Positions 27,919 through 37,126 of a DNA stretch of 64,000 nucleotides are shown piece after piece. Both the position numbers and the translations under genes were made by a program. Each line of letters opens with the position of its first letter. Positions within the stretch are counted from its first letter, which is position 1. Source of the stretch: CAZWSX01 sp964636985. Lineage in GTDB: Bacteria > Planctomycetota > Planctomycetia > Pirellulales > Pirellulaceae. The stretch is from the NCBI GenBank assembly GCA_964636985.1, contig CAZWSX010000010.1, positions 62,001-126,000 of the forward strand, read 5' to 3'. The notes beneath the pieces are model-generated. The model made no database searches. It was given only the letters and a program-made list of their open reading frames with translations, and was not told the origin of the DNA.

Positions 27919-27991
27919 GAGACCGTAGCTCAGTTGGTAGAGCATGCGACTTTTAATCGCAGGGTCGCGGGTTCGAGCCCCGCCGGTCTCA
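27919..27991 (+). tRNA. tRNA-Lys (UUU)
   Basis: A 73-nt cloverleaf. The acceptor stem GAGACCG pairs with CGGTCTC; the D arm is GCTCAGTTGGTAGAGC; the anticodon stem TGCGA/TCGCA holds the loop CTTTTAA with anticodon TTT; the T arm is GCGGG-TTCGAGC-CCCGC; the discriminator base is A. CCA is not encoded. Confidence 0.97.
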
Positions 27992-28002
27992 CTACTTTTC
28001 AC

Positions 28003-28034
28003 AGTGTTGGCATCTTCGACAGCCAACACTTTAT
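28003..28034 (+). terminator. Hairpin after tRNA-Lys
   Basis: AGTGTTGGC (28003-28011) and GCCAACACT (28022-28030) form a perfect 9-bp stem, loop ATCTTCGACA, followed by TTAT. It begins 11 bp after the tRNA and probably ends its transcript; it could also serve the convergent VOC gene. Confidence 0.65.
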
Positions 28035-28061
28035 CCTCGCGGACGCGCTCTGCAGCGCCGG

Positions 28062-28499
28062 TTAAACCTTGCTGCGGCAATTGAACATCCAGCAGATGCC
28101 GAACTGGTCGGTCAAACTGCCGAAATAAGCGTCCCAAAAGATCGGTTGCAGCGGCATATCGACGCTGCCCCCTTCCGACAGCGCGTTGAAAAGCCTTTCG
28201 GTTTCTGCTCGCGTGTCAGGTTCCAGGCTGATATGCATGTCGTTGCCGTGATAAACGGGCAACCCCATCGATTCCGGCGAATCGGTCCCCATCAACACAT
28301 GCCCAGCCAGAATGGGCAGCTCGACGTGCATGACGAGCTTCTTGTCCTCGTCCGAGAGCGGTGGCCGGCCAGGAAGCTCGGGCGCTTCGTCAAAACGGTG
28401 AATCGGCCCCGCGAACTCGCCCCCGAAAACCGACCGGTAGAAGTTGAAGGCCTTCTCTGCCGACCCCGCAAAGTGGAGATACGTGCTTACTCTCGCCAT
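28062..28499 (-). CDS. VOC family (PhnB/glyoxalase-like) protein
   Basis: A 145-residue protein of the PhnB-type vicinal oxygen chelate family. Diagnostic phrases: STYLHFAGSAEKAFNFYRSVFGGEF, HVELPILAGHVLMGTD, and the end WDAYFGSLTDQFGICWMFNC. PhnB-like proteins have a paired beta-alpha-beta-beta-beta fold; most have no assigned substrate despite the '3-demethylubiquinone methyltransferase' label in databases. It is a single gene with an AGGAGG-like site before the start. Confidence 0.9.
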   Translation of the reverse strand: MARVSTYLHFAGSAEKAFNFYRSVFGGEFAGPIHRFDEAPELPGRPPLSDEDKKLVMHVELPILAGHVLMGTDSPESMGLPVYHGNDMHISLEPDTRAETERLFNALSEGGSVDMPLQPIFWDAYFGSLTDQFGICWMFNCRSKV

Positions 28500-28642
28500 C
28501 TGACGCGCCTCCTTTTTGAATCACTAGGCCGGAGCCCGTTGAAAACAAACAAGAAGTTTCCGGCACTTCGCGATATCGTGACGCTCGCGGCCGGTGGGTG
28601 TCAAGCAAATTCCACCCAATTCGAGGCGATTCCAATCAGCCG

Positions 28643-29917
28643 CTAGTCGGACAGCTTAAACAGCCGCTTGAGAGCCGCCAGCAATCCATGCGGCGAGCCA
28701 TATTGGGCCTCGTCCCGCAGCGATTCCAGCGGCGGATGGAGCAGCTTATTGATCAGTCGATCAAACGATTTCGTGATCTCGGCCTTGGCTTTGGGGTCCA
28801 TCTCGCCCAGCTTGTTGTAGAGCCGTGCCATTTCGTCGAGTTTGATCTCGTCGGCCCGCTCGCGAAGACGCTTGATCGTCGGCCCCGTCGCCCGATGGTG
28901 CAGGTCCTTCATGAACCGCACCGTCTCGTCTTCGATGATCTTCTCGGCCTTGGGCCACTCCCGCTCGCGCTCCTGGCGGTTGCGCTCGCAGGCGGCTTTC
29001 AAATCGTCGACGCCATAAAGATAGACGCCCACGTAGTCGGCAACCGTGGCTTCAAAGTCCCGCGGCACCGCCATATCCAGGATCAAGAGCGGTCGTTGGA
29101 AGCGCTTGGCATGGAGCGAATGGAACGATTCCGATGTGATGATCGGCTCGGTCGCGCCCGTCGCGCTGACGATCAAATCGGCTTCCGAAATGTGGTGACC
29201 AAGCGTCTCCCACGGCTCGGCTTTGCCGACCATCTTCGCCGCCAGATCGGCCGCGCGAGAGAGCGTGCGATTCACAATCGTGACATCGCGGACCCCTTCA
29301 TCAACCAAATAACGCAGCGTCTCCTCCGCCATTTCGCCGGCGCCGATCACCAGCACCCGCTTGTCGTCGAATCGCTCAAAAAACTGCCGGGCATACTCTG
29401 CCACGGCGACACTCGGAACGCTAAGCCGCTTCTGCTGAATCGCCGTCTCGGTGGCAATCCGCTTGGCAACGCGTAGCGCCGCCTGAAAGGCGCTGTTCGT
29501 AATCGGGCCAACGCTATTCTCTCGTGTCGCCAGATCGTACGCCTGCTTCACTTGGGCGATGATCTGCGCTTCGCCCACCACCATGCTGTCGAGGCTGGCC
29601 GCGACGGTAAACAAATGGCGAACGAAGTCCTCGCCGGTCCGTTCGAAGAGGTCGTCGAAAATATCGTCCGCGTTGAGCTTATGAAAATCCGCCAGGAAGT
29701 GAACGACGTCCGAATGCGACGGGCAAGCCTCGGAGTGTTCGCTGGCGACGTAGAGTTCGACCCGATTGCAGGTCGAAAGCAAAACCGCCTCCGCATCGGG
29801 AAAGCGATCCCGCAGTTGATGCAGAGCCTCGCGCGCCGCCTCAGGCGTAAAAGCGAGGCGTTCGCGCAACTCCACACTGGCGTGGTGGTGACTGCAGCCG
29901 ACCATTTGGAGTCTCAT
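28643..29917 (-). CDS. hemA: Glutamyl-tRNA reductase
   Basis: A 424-residue enzyme for the first committed step of C5 haem synthesis, reducing Glu-tRNA to glutamate-1-semialdehyde with NADPH. The ATG at 29917 has GAGGAG upstream. The N-terminus reads MVGCSHHHASVELRERLAF; the catalytic cysteine is Cys50 in LLSTCNRVELY; the NADPH site is VIGAGEMAEETLRYL; the C-terminal dimerisation helices contain KRLFKLSD at the end. The start overlaps the stop of the upstream CcsA-like gene by four bases (ATGA), a sign of translational coupling. Confidence 0.95.
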   Translation of the reverse strand: MRLQMVGCSHHHASVELRERLAFTPEAAREALHQLRDRFPDAEAVLLSTCNRVELYVASEHSEACPSHSDVVHFLADFHKLNADDIFDDLFERTGEDFVRHLFTVAASLDSMVVGEAQIIAQVKQAYDLATRENSVGPITNSAFQAALRVAKRIATETAIQQKRLSVPSVAVAEYARQFFERFDDKRVLVIGAGEMAEETLRYLVDEGVRDVTIVNRTLSRAADLAAKMVGKAEPWETLGHHISEADLIVSATGATEPIITSESFHSLHAKRFQRPLLILDMAVPRDFEATVADYVGVYLYGVDDLKAACERNRQEREREWPKAEKIIEDETVRFMKDLHHRATGPTIKRLRERADEIKLDEMARLYNKLGEMDPKAKAEITKSFDRLINKLLHPPLESLRDEAQYGSPHGLLAALKRLFKLSD

Positions 29918-30798
29918 GTCGAGGCTCCTCTCTGGATCGCCGGCGATCGCCAAAACGTCGATACTTTGGGCGCCGCGTGCTGTGAATTGCTGTTCACCAC
30001 AAAGATCAGCGCCACCACAACAAAGGCAAAACTGGCAATCGTCAGGTATGCCACTTTGCGGCCTTGCTGGGCAGGCTTGTAGAGAATCTCAAACGTCACG
30101 GCGGCGACCAGCCACGCGAGTAGGCCGCAACTGGTCACAATCACCGGGTCGGTCCACGGTACGGCCTGAGTATCGCGGGCCTGGCGAATGGCGTTCATAA
30201 CGACTCCCGCCACCAGCCCCATCGCCACCAAAAACGACGAACCAATCAGCGCCTGCTTGTTTGCATTTTGAAGCCATTCGAGGCTCGGAAGTTTCAGCCC
30301 GGCTTGTGGCGGCAGCTTCTTTTTCAGCTGGTACGACTGAATCAGGTACATCACGCCGGCTACAAAGCCGAGCGCCGCCACCACCATCCCTAAAAGCAGC
30401 GCGACGCCGTGAGCCGTTCCCCAAATCGCCATCGCCTGCTCGCGGGCGAACGGTGTCTTGTCCGCCTTCGTGGAAAGCGCAATCAATCCCAACACGAGCG
30501 GCAACAGGAATACCCCCAGGGCCGTCTGGGGACGCGAGGCCGCCATGAACAGGTAGATGGCCGTCAGTAGCCAAGCTCCCACTAAACACCATTGGGACCA
30601 GCTGGATAACGGCGCGGCAGCGAGGTCGTTTCTCGCCTGGACGATCAAATAGATCGTATGAGTTGCCAATCCCAGCACGCCGAATAGAAGGATCACCGCT
30701 AATCGAATCGGCGCGCGAAAAAAAAGCCGCGAGACTTCGAGCGCAAGGGCGATCCCGTAGCTCGAGGCAAAGCAGACAATTCCCACTTTAGACAACAT
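29914..30798 (-). CDS. CcsA/HemX-type membrane protein
   Basis: A 294-residue protein with about eight hydrophobic helices. The ATG at 30798 (MLSKVGIVCFASSYGIALAL) is chosen because the frame upstream reads through repeat DNA. The region GTAHGVALLLGMVVAALGFVAGVMYLIQS matches the CcsA/ResC/HemX core, which in cytochrome c assembly proteins carries a WWD loop; here that loop is not obvious. In Bacillus, HemX lies next to hemA and influences its level; the four-base overlap with hemA here supports a similar role. It could instead act in haem delivery for c-type cytochromes, which are abundant in this organism. Confidence 0.8.
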   Translation of the reverse strand: MLSKVGIVCFASSYGIALALEVSRLFFRAPIRLAVILLFGVLGLATHTIYLIVQARNDLAAAPLSSWSQWCLVGAWLLTAIYLFMAASRPQTALGVFLLPLVLGLIALSTKADKTPFAREQAMAIWGTAHGVALLLGMVVAALGFVAGVMYLIQSYQLKKKLPPQAGLKLPSLEWLQNANKQALIGSSFLVAMGLVAGVVMNAIRQARDTQAVPWTDPVIVTSCGLLAWLVAAVTFEILYKPAQQGRKVAYLTIASFAFVVVALIFVVNSNSQHAAPKVSTFWRSPAIQRGAST

Positions 30799-30971
30799 GG
30801 CCCAACCATCGTCCGTCGTTGGACGGAATCCACAATGGAGGGAAAACATTGCCGCCTTGGCCAACTGTAGCGAAGGCGACCCGTCGCCCTGGCAGCATCG
30901 CCGAGCGCGTTTTCCATCACAGTCTCTATTGTTGATAGAAACCGTAGATTCGACGAGGGGCCACCCACCCC

Positions 30972-31127
30972 GTAGCCGCGTTCGCCAGAACGTGGAAAGT
31001 GCGGCCCACCACTTACAGGCCAATTGCACTCAGAACTGGTGCCACCCAAACGTAGCCGCGGTCGCCAAAACGCGGGAAGTGCGGTCACCACTTGCAGGGC
31101 AACCGCACTCTTGGCGAGTGCGGCTAC
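30972..31127. repeat. Two adjacent paired-hairpin repeats, family 1
   Basis: Copy one (30972-31047) has a good left arm, GTAGCCGCGTTCGCCAGAAC, and a degraded right arm ending in GGTGCCACC. Copy two (31052-31127) is complete: GTAGCCGCGGTCGCCAAAAC ... CACTCTTGGCGAGTGCGGCTAC. Together they fill most of the 334-bp gap between two minus-strand genes. Confidence 0.85.
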
Positions 31128-31132
31128 GCGCA

Positions 31133-34100
31133 CTATTTCCCGAACAGCTTGTTGAAGCCGCTCTGAATCGCCTCTTGGGCTTTCTTTTCGGCTTTGTTAA
31201 TCCCGTCCTCGACCATGTCGACACCTTGTTGGGCTTTCTCTTGGACGGCCTGTGCGGCGCCGGCAGCGGGATTGGAACTGGTCGTTCCGCCACCGGTTGG
31301 GAAGCCGAGTTTCTTGCCGATGGCGTCCTGAGCCTTCTTCATCCCCTTGTCGATCTCCCCTTGAACGGCGCTGGTCGCGGCACCAGTCGCCAGCTGCTTT
31401 TGGAATTGCACCAGCGCTCGTGTATCGAGTTGCGGCTTGGTAACCGTTCCGCGAACGGGGATCTTGATGGTTTGCCCCTTCAGCCCGGCGAGCGCTTCCT
31501 TTTTGATCCAGGCGTCCATAATTGGAATCTCGGCCGTCATCTCGAGCGATTGATCGGCGATCCCCACCGAGCCCGTCGTGCGAATGGTGATGTCCTTCAC
31601 TTGCATCCGCATGTTCTCGTGGCGAACGCGGCCGTCGACTACCTCGACCGGAATCTGTTGCTGCGGCAGCGTGAGCCACTGCGCTTGCGACATTTCAGCA
31701 GCGGGCGTCGAGGCCATCAGGCCACTGAGCGCCTCGGTGTAATTCCCCTCGGCGATCTTCTTGACCTGCGTGGCCGCGGCAATCAGCTTTTGAGCCAGCT
31801 CACCCGGCCCGATTTGAACCTTGTGGACGGTGAAGTCGCCGCGGATATCGCATTGCGTCGGCGTGTAGAGCGGAATCGCCGCTCCTTCCAGATCGAGCGA
31901 GAACTGCCCCTCGGCACGGGTCGCGTTCGCCGCTAGCGGCGCCACGTACTTAAGCCACGTCTCGCACATTTGTGGCGTGATCGAGACCTTGTCGATCAAA
32001 CGAATCTTGTCCTGGGCGATAAAGTACTCATCCCCCTTGAGGATGATCTCGGGAGAGATCCGCACCAAGCCATCGCTCACAGGTAGTTCGAGCGGGGCAA
32101 CCGTGGCAATCGATTCCTTCACCGTCACAGCCAGTTCGCCCGCGCCGATGGGGAACGAAGCGACGTCGGCCCGATCCCATCCCAGCGCTGCCTTGGCAAC
32201 CAATCCGAGCGGCAGCAAAGCATTGTTATTGCCCGAGTCGCCTGCGCTTTTGGCACCGAACAGAGGCCCCGAGGCTTCGAACTCCTTCTTGCCGCGTCCT
32301 TCGATGGCAATCATGTCGCCCAGGTACGGCTTGAGTTTCAAGTTCCAGTCGGCGAGGTCGTATTCGATATCACCTTGCAGATCGAGCAGGCATTGCGACA
32401 GGAGTTGGCTGATCGCACCGGTGGCGCGGATCGCGGTTGTCCCGGCTCGCAGGTCGAGCTTTTGCAGTTGGAGCCCGTCCTTCTTGTCGTCGTACGAGGC
32501 ATCGCCGCCGAATGTGACTTGCGACTCCTTCCAAACGGTCGTCCACGGCGTGCGACTCACGGTCTTCACAGGCGCCCCTTGAACTTGCGGCGCCGCGGCC
32601 GGCGGGGTTTGGAAAGTCAGGTTTTCAACCGTTCCCGTCAGCGTCGCCTTGGTAACGCCGCCCGAGTAGTTGAACTGCGACTGAGCAACCAGGTCGCCCA
32701 AATAACGGCCCGTGACCGGTTTCTTTGGGTCTCGCACCCAGTTCATGATCTTGTTGACATTGGCTCGCATCCCCACGCCCCCCGCGATTTTGATCGCGCC
32801 GGCCTTGGTTTGCAGGCTGAACTGTTCGGCGCCGACGCTCACGCTCGAGCATTGCAAGCGCGTCGAGGGCGTGGTCAGCGTCCCGCTGGGCGTATCCCAC
32901 ACCAGGCTCGTTTCCACGATCACCTGTGGTTCGCGAATGTTGAGCCCGTTGCCGGCCACTTCCAGGTTGCTGGCCGTCAGCTTGGCTTGTTCGAGTTCGA
33001 CTCGCGAGGCCGAAGCCAACGCCTCGCCGCGCAAATCGATGCCCCCTTGGATACGAAATCCCTTCAGCGGCACGAACGCTTGAACGCGAGGAATCCACGT
33101 CGCCAGGTCGCCTCCCATTTCGAACCGCACGGGCAGCGGAGTTTCGGTCGAGACTTTATCAACGCCTTCCGAAAGGATCGCCGTGAAACGGTCTTCGCCC
33201 GACGTAACGGTCACTTCGCCTGATGCGAGACCAATCCCGGCCTCGTCCATTCGCAGTCCGCCGGCCTTGGCTTCAATTTTGAGTTCATCTTCCCGCCAGG
33301 GGAGAATGCCAGGAGCCGCGACTTCGACGCCCGTCAGCGCGAGTTCAGAATCGACGTCGATGCTTTGCCGATCGTCGATATCCCAAGTGACCTGCCCCTT
33401 GAACTGGCCAGCCATCTTGATGGCGCCGAGGTCGACAATTTGCTCGATCTCCGTCACCAGCTGATCGAGGTTTCCGTTGAGCGACAGCTTACCTTTGTGC
33501 GGCGCACCATTTCCGGTGACAGTCAAAAAGCTCGAGTTGATGGCCAACTTCTCGGCCCGCCACGAATCGCCTTCTTGCTTCACGCGCGCGTCCAGCGTGA
33601 TCGGTTGATCCCACTCGATGGTCCGCCCCTCGGCGAGCGCGGCCAGTTTGCGCGTCGTCAATTTGGCGACGAGTGTACGGTCCCCTTGAGCCTTGTCGGT
33701 CTTCAACGACCAATCGGCCTCGCCCGAAGTGAATTCGATCCCTTCACGAATATGCAGCGTTTGCGGGAACATCTTAGCCAGCCGGGCGATATCGATCCGC
33801 CCGTTGATATCGCAATCACTGTCGGAGATCTTTCCCATGCCGCCTAAGTCGGCAAGGCACAGTCGTCCCTCACCGCGGAGCGCGGCAACGTCCGAATCGA
33901 CGCGCAGCTCCTTCAAGTCCCAAATGCCTTGGTCGAGCGACGCCTGACCACCGGCCGTCAGCCGTTCGATCGAGATCGCGTCGTCCCCCATGTACTTCGT
34001 GGCAATGAACATCACGTTGCGGGCGTCGACTTCCTTGAACTCGACTCGCTGGACTTGCGCGTTCTGAGCCATCTCCAGCGTCATCTTGCCGCTGAACTGG

Positions 34101-35011
34101 CCGTCGATTCCCGACTTGCCAAGCACTCGCTCCAGCGCCGTTTGAGCGATGGCGAGCGGAAAACGCTCGGCTTCGAGCGTCGCTTCCACATCCGGTAGCG
34201 AAGCGCTGCCGCCCGCGGGCTTCATGGTCAGAGCCACATTGGCTTGGAAGGCGGCGTCATCGACGCGGCCAACGACTTCAGCAACAAGCGGATCGCTCGG
34301 GTTGGCCGAGACTTCGAGTTTGGCATCCAGCGGTGCAACGAGCCACTTCTTGTCGTATTCGCGTTCGAAGAGTTCGATTTCCGCCTTGTTCACGACCACC
34401 GTCGCCGTGATTCCAACCCCCGCGGCACCGCCGCCTGATCCCGGGTTGGCCGGCGTCGTTGGCGGCGTAGGACTTTTGGCTCGCAGGATCGGCATGAGCA
34501 AATCTTCGACATTGCTCGATTCAGCACCGACCGAAAGCATCAATCGCGGCTTCTCGACGGTGATTGTTCCCAGGTTGGTCATGTTCGTCAGCAGGCCGAA
34601 CAGGCCCTTGCTGAGGCTGATCGATTCGACCTCGGCCACCGTTTGGCCATCGTCGTCGACAACCGACAAGCCTTCGACGCTCACCGCTCGAAACCAGCCC
34701 ATACGGACGGCAGCCACGCTCACCGTTCCGTTGATGCGATCCTTGGCTCCGTTGGCGATCAGCTTCGGTCCCAGCGACGTTTGCGAAACAATCGTCGGCG
34801 CGAGCGCCACCGAAAGGAACACGCACAACAGCAGGATCATCAAGAATCGCGGCCACATGCTCCGCGCCGGCCGCTTGCGCGACAATTGATCGAGTTCCCG
34901 AGCGGCATCGTCCCGCTCCAGAATCGTGTCCGTCTCGATATCGACGTCACTATCCATGTCGGCTTGTTCGATATTGCGAGTAACTCGCTGACGATCACGA
35001 TTCTTAGCCAT
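31133..35011 (-). CDS. Large AsmA-like envelope protein
   Basis: A protein of about 1292 residues from the ATG at 35011 (other in-frame starts exist up to 35068). It has a charged cytoplasmic N-terminus, one membrane helix (RFLMILLLCVFLSVALAPTIV, about residues 55-75), then a very long beta-rich exported region with repeated AsmA-type units (SVAAVRMGWFRAVSVEGLSVVD; LTAGGQASLDQGIWDLKELRVDS). A helical tail rich in Lys/Ala (about 1210-1290) closes it. AsmA/TamB/YhdP proteins form long grooves that move lipids across the periplasm; such a role is plausible here but inferred. The gene stands alone. Confidence 0.75.
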   Translation of the reverse strand: MAKNRDRQRVTRNIEQADMDSDVDIETDTILERDDAARELDQLSRKRPARSMWPRFLMILLLCVFLSVALAPTIVSQTSLGPKLIANGAKDRINGTVSVAAVRMGWFRAVSVEGLSVVDDDGQTVAEVESISLSKGLFGLLTNMTNLGTITVEKPRLMLSVGAESSNVEDLLMPILRAKSPTPPTTPANPGSGGGAAGVGITATVVVNKAEIELFEREYDKKWLVAPLDAKLEVSANPSDPLVAEVVGRVDDAAFQANVALTMKPAGGSASLPDVEATLEAERFPLAIAQTALERVLGKSGIDGQFSGKMTLEMAQNAQVQRVEFKEVDARNVMFIATKYMGDDAISIERLTAGGQASLDQGIWDLKELRVDSDVAALRGEGRLCLADLGGMGKISDSDCDINGRIDIARLAKMFPQTLHIREGIEFTSGEADWSLKTDKAQGDRTLVAKLTTRKLAALAEGRTIEWDQPITLDARVKQEGDSWRAEKLAINSSFLTVTGNGAPHKGKLSLNGNLDQLVTEIEQIVDLGAIKMAGQFKGQVTWDIDDRQSIDVDSELALTGVEVAAPGILPWREDELKIEAKAGGLRMDEAGIGLASGEVTVTSGEDRFTAILSEGVDKVSTETPLPVRFEMGGDLATWIPRVQAFVPLKGFRIQGGIDLRGEALASASRVELEQAKLTASNLEVAGNGLNIREPQVIVETSLVWDTPSGTLTTPSTRLQCSSVSVGAEQFSLQTKAGAIKIAGGVGMRANVNKIMNWVRDPKKPVTGRYLGDLVAQSQFNYSGGVTKATLTGTVENLTFQTPPAAAPQVQGAPVKTVSRTPWTTVWKESQVTFGGDASYDDKKDGLQLQKLDLRAGTTAIRATGAISQLLSQCLLDLQGDIEYDLADWNLKLKPYLGDMIAIEGRGKKEFEASGPLFGAKSAGDSGNNNALLPLGLVAKAALGWDRADVASFPIGAGELAVTVKESIATVAPLELPVSDGLVRISPEIILKGDEYFIAQDKIRLIDKVSITPQMCETWLKYVAPLAANATRAEGQFSLDLEGAAIPLYTPTQCDIRGDFTVHKVQIGPGELAQKLIAAATQVKKIAEGNYTEALSGLMASTPAAEMSQAQWLTLPQQQIPVEVVDGRVRHENMRMQVKDITIRTTGSVGIADQSLEMTAEIPIMDAWIKKEALAGLKGQTIKIPVRGTVTKPQLDTRALVQFQKQLATGAATSAVQGEIDKGMKKAQDAIGKKLGFPTGGGTTSSNPAAGAAQAVQEKAQQGVDMVEDGINKAEKKAQEAIQSGFNKLFGK

Positions 35012-35168
35012 GGCGAATTCCATTTCGCGAAAGGCGCGAGAGCAAACATTCCACTTCGCTGCGTACACTCATGGCGCGCAGCGGCGGAAACGGACCTAAC
35101 CGAGCGCGGGATTCTAGAAGCCCTATTGCAAGGGCACTAGGTCAATTGCTGCCAGCGACGCTGGCGAC

Positions 35169-35714
35169 CTAGGTGGGGAATGTCAGAAATTCCGCGGGGA
35201 CATGATCCGTCAGCCAAACACCGTTGGCGGAAAGAAAGAACACGTGCCCTGCTTGCACCATCGCCATCGAATCGACTGATAGCACAATCGGCTTACCGTG
35301 CCGCTGGCCGACTTTGACTGCCGTCTCGCGATCTGCCGAAAGATGAACGTGCTGGCGACTGCCCGGAATGAGTCCCTTTTCGCAGATCGATTCGACGAAC
35401 CGCGTCGCCGTGCCATGAAAGAGTTGCGGCGGAGGCTCGACCGGCGTTAGTGCCAAATCGATTTCGATCGAGTGCCCCTGGCTCGCCCTGATCCGCTCGC
35501 CCGTTTCATTGAAGGCGAACCGCTTTTTGTCGTTCTCGGCGACGATGCGTTCCAGAAGCGGCCTAGAAATTGGTCGGCCGTAGTCGTTTGCTTTCCGCAA
35601 CAGCTCTTCGACGTCGGCCCAGCCGTTTTCGTCGAGCACCAGACCGATTGTCTCGGGTTGGTGTCTGAGGATCAAACTCAGGAATTTACTGGTGGACGTA
35701 AGAGAGTCATTCAT
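35169..35714 (-). CDS. kptA: RNA 2'-phosphotransferase
   Basis: A 181-residue KptA/Tpt1 enzyme. It transfers an RNA 2'-phosphate to NAD, giving ADP-ribose 1'',2''-cyclic phosphate. The conserved catalytic set is visible: Arg17-His18 in LILRHQPE, RASQGHS (77-82), HGTATRF (100-106) and RQHVHLS (120-126), with GWADVEELL in the N-terminal winged helix. In eukaryotes Tpt1 finishes tRNA splicing; bacteria lack that pathway, so the substrate here is unknown and may be RNA repair or ADP-ribosylated nucleic acid. No RNA ligase gene is nearby. Confidence 0.95.
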   Translation of the reverse strand: MNDSLTSTSKFLSLILRHQPETIGLVLDENGWADVEELLRKANDYGRPISRPLLERIVAENDKKRFAFNETGERIRASQGHSIEIDLALTPVEPPPQLFHGTATRFVESICEKGLIPGSRQHVHLSADRETAVKVGQRHGKPIVLSVDSMAMVQAGHVFFLSANGVWLTDHVPAEFLTFPT

Positions 35715-35848
35715 GCTTTATCGACCGATTGGGTGATCCGCGGGTTCGCGCTTGGGATGGAACACTCGGCCGTTACGGGTCATAATAGGCCCTTTTACAG
35801 GCAAACAGTTACGGGCAAGCGCCCTTCTTTCTTCTTTGAATCGACGCC

Positions 35849-37126
35849 ATGTCGCACATCCCGAAAACCTTCCGCGTTCGCCAGAACTTTCCCGCCACGA
35901 TCGTCGAGAACATCCCCGCCACGGTCAACGCGGAACTCACCGGGCTCGACCTAGGTAAACGCGTGAAGCCCGGCCAAAGCGTGGCCGTCACCTGCGGTAG
36001 CCGCGGGATCGCCAACATCGCCGTGATTATCAAGGCGTGCATCGACCACCTCAAGCTGCTCGGAGCGAAGCCGTTCATTGTCCCGGCCATGGGAAGCCAC
36101 GCCGGCGGCACGGCCGAAGGGCAAAAGGAACTCATCGCGGGCTACGGCGTCACCGAAGAAGCCATGGGCTGCCCCATCAAGGCGACCATGGAAACCGTGA
36201 TCGTCTGCGAAGCCGCCGAAGGGTTTCCGGTTCACTTCGACAAGAACGCCTTCGGCGCCGATCACGTGCTGGTCGTCGGGCGAATCAAGCCGCACACCAT
36301 GTTCGCCGGCGATGTCGAAAGCGGTCTGATGAAGATGATGCTGATCGGCCTGGGCAAGCACAACGGAGCGATCATCTATCACCAGGTGATCAAGAACTAC
36401 AGCTTCGCTCAAATCATCCGCAGCGTCGCGAAAGAAGTCCTCGACAAGTGCCGCATCCTCGCCGGCTTGGGCATCGTCGAAAACGCCTACGACCAAACCG
36501 GGCTGATCAAGGCCGTTGGGTCGCACGAGTTCGAAGCCCGCGAATCGGAACTCCTTTGCATCGCTAAAGAATGGCTGCCGCGATTGCCGTTTAAGCTGGC
36601 CGACGTGTTGCTGGTCGACGAGATCGGCAAGAACCTCAGCGGCACGGGCATGGACACCAACGTGATCGGCCGCAAGTACAACGACCACGAACCACGCGAC
36701 TTCGAATTCCCCAAGGTCAAGCGGATCATCGTCCGCGACCTCACCGAGGAGACCCACGGCAACGCCTCGGGCATTGGGATCGCGGAGTTCTGCCGCTCGC
36801 GCGTCGTCGAGAAGACCGATAATCACAACACCTGGGTAAACTGCCTCACAGCGGGCCACGTGACCGCCTGCATGGTGCCAATCCACTTCCCCACCGACTA
36901 CGAACTGATCGATAAGGCGATTCCGACCGTTGGCCTGGTTACCGCCGAGACGTCCAAGCTGATCTGGATTCACAACACGCTGGAGTTGTCGGAAGTCGAG
37001 TGCTCCGTCGCGTATTGGAATGAGGCCCAGTCGCGTAGCGACCTGACGATTTTGAAGGAGCCGCGGCCCCTCCCCTTCGACAACGAAGGCAATTTGCCCG
37101 ATAACCTCTTCAAGGCCAACTGGTAG
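35849..37126 (+). CDS. LarA N-terminal (DUF2088) domain protein
   Basis: A 425-residue protein with the lactate-racemase N-terminal domain. The key region GRIKPHTMFAGDVESGLMKM resembles the LarA 'IRPHxxxGYSGG' loop and keeps the histidine, followed by LIGLGKHNGA. AVTCGSRGIANIAVIIKAC and FIVPAMGSHAGGTAEG form the Rossmann-like start. In true LarA a nickel-pincer nucleotide is bound; the maturation genes larB, larC and larE are not in this window, so the cofactor and substrate are open. Its stop codon TAG is the TAG of a family-1 repeat. Confidence 0.85.
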   Translation: MSHIPKTFRVRQNFPATIVENIPATVNAELTGLDLGKRVKPGQSVAVTCGSRGIANIAVIIKACIDHLKLLGAKPFIVPAMGSHAGGTAEGQKELIAGYGVTEEAMGCPIKATMETVIVCEAAEGFPVHFDKNAFGADHVLVVGRIKPHTMFAGDVESGLMKMMLIGLGKHNGAIIYHQVIKNYSFAQIIRSVAKEVLDKCRILAGLGIVENAYDQTGLIKAVGSHEFEARESELLCIAKEWLPRLPFKLADVLLVDEIGKNLSGTGMDTNVIGRKYNDHEPRDFEFPKVKRIIVRDLTEETHGNASGIGIAEFCRSRVVEKTDNHNTWVNCLTAGHVTACMVPIHFPTDYELIDKAIPTVGLVTAETSKLIWIHNTLELSEVECSVAYWNEAQSRSDLTILKEPRPLPFDNEGNLPDNLFKANW

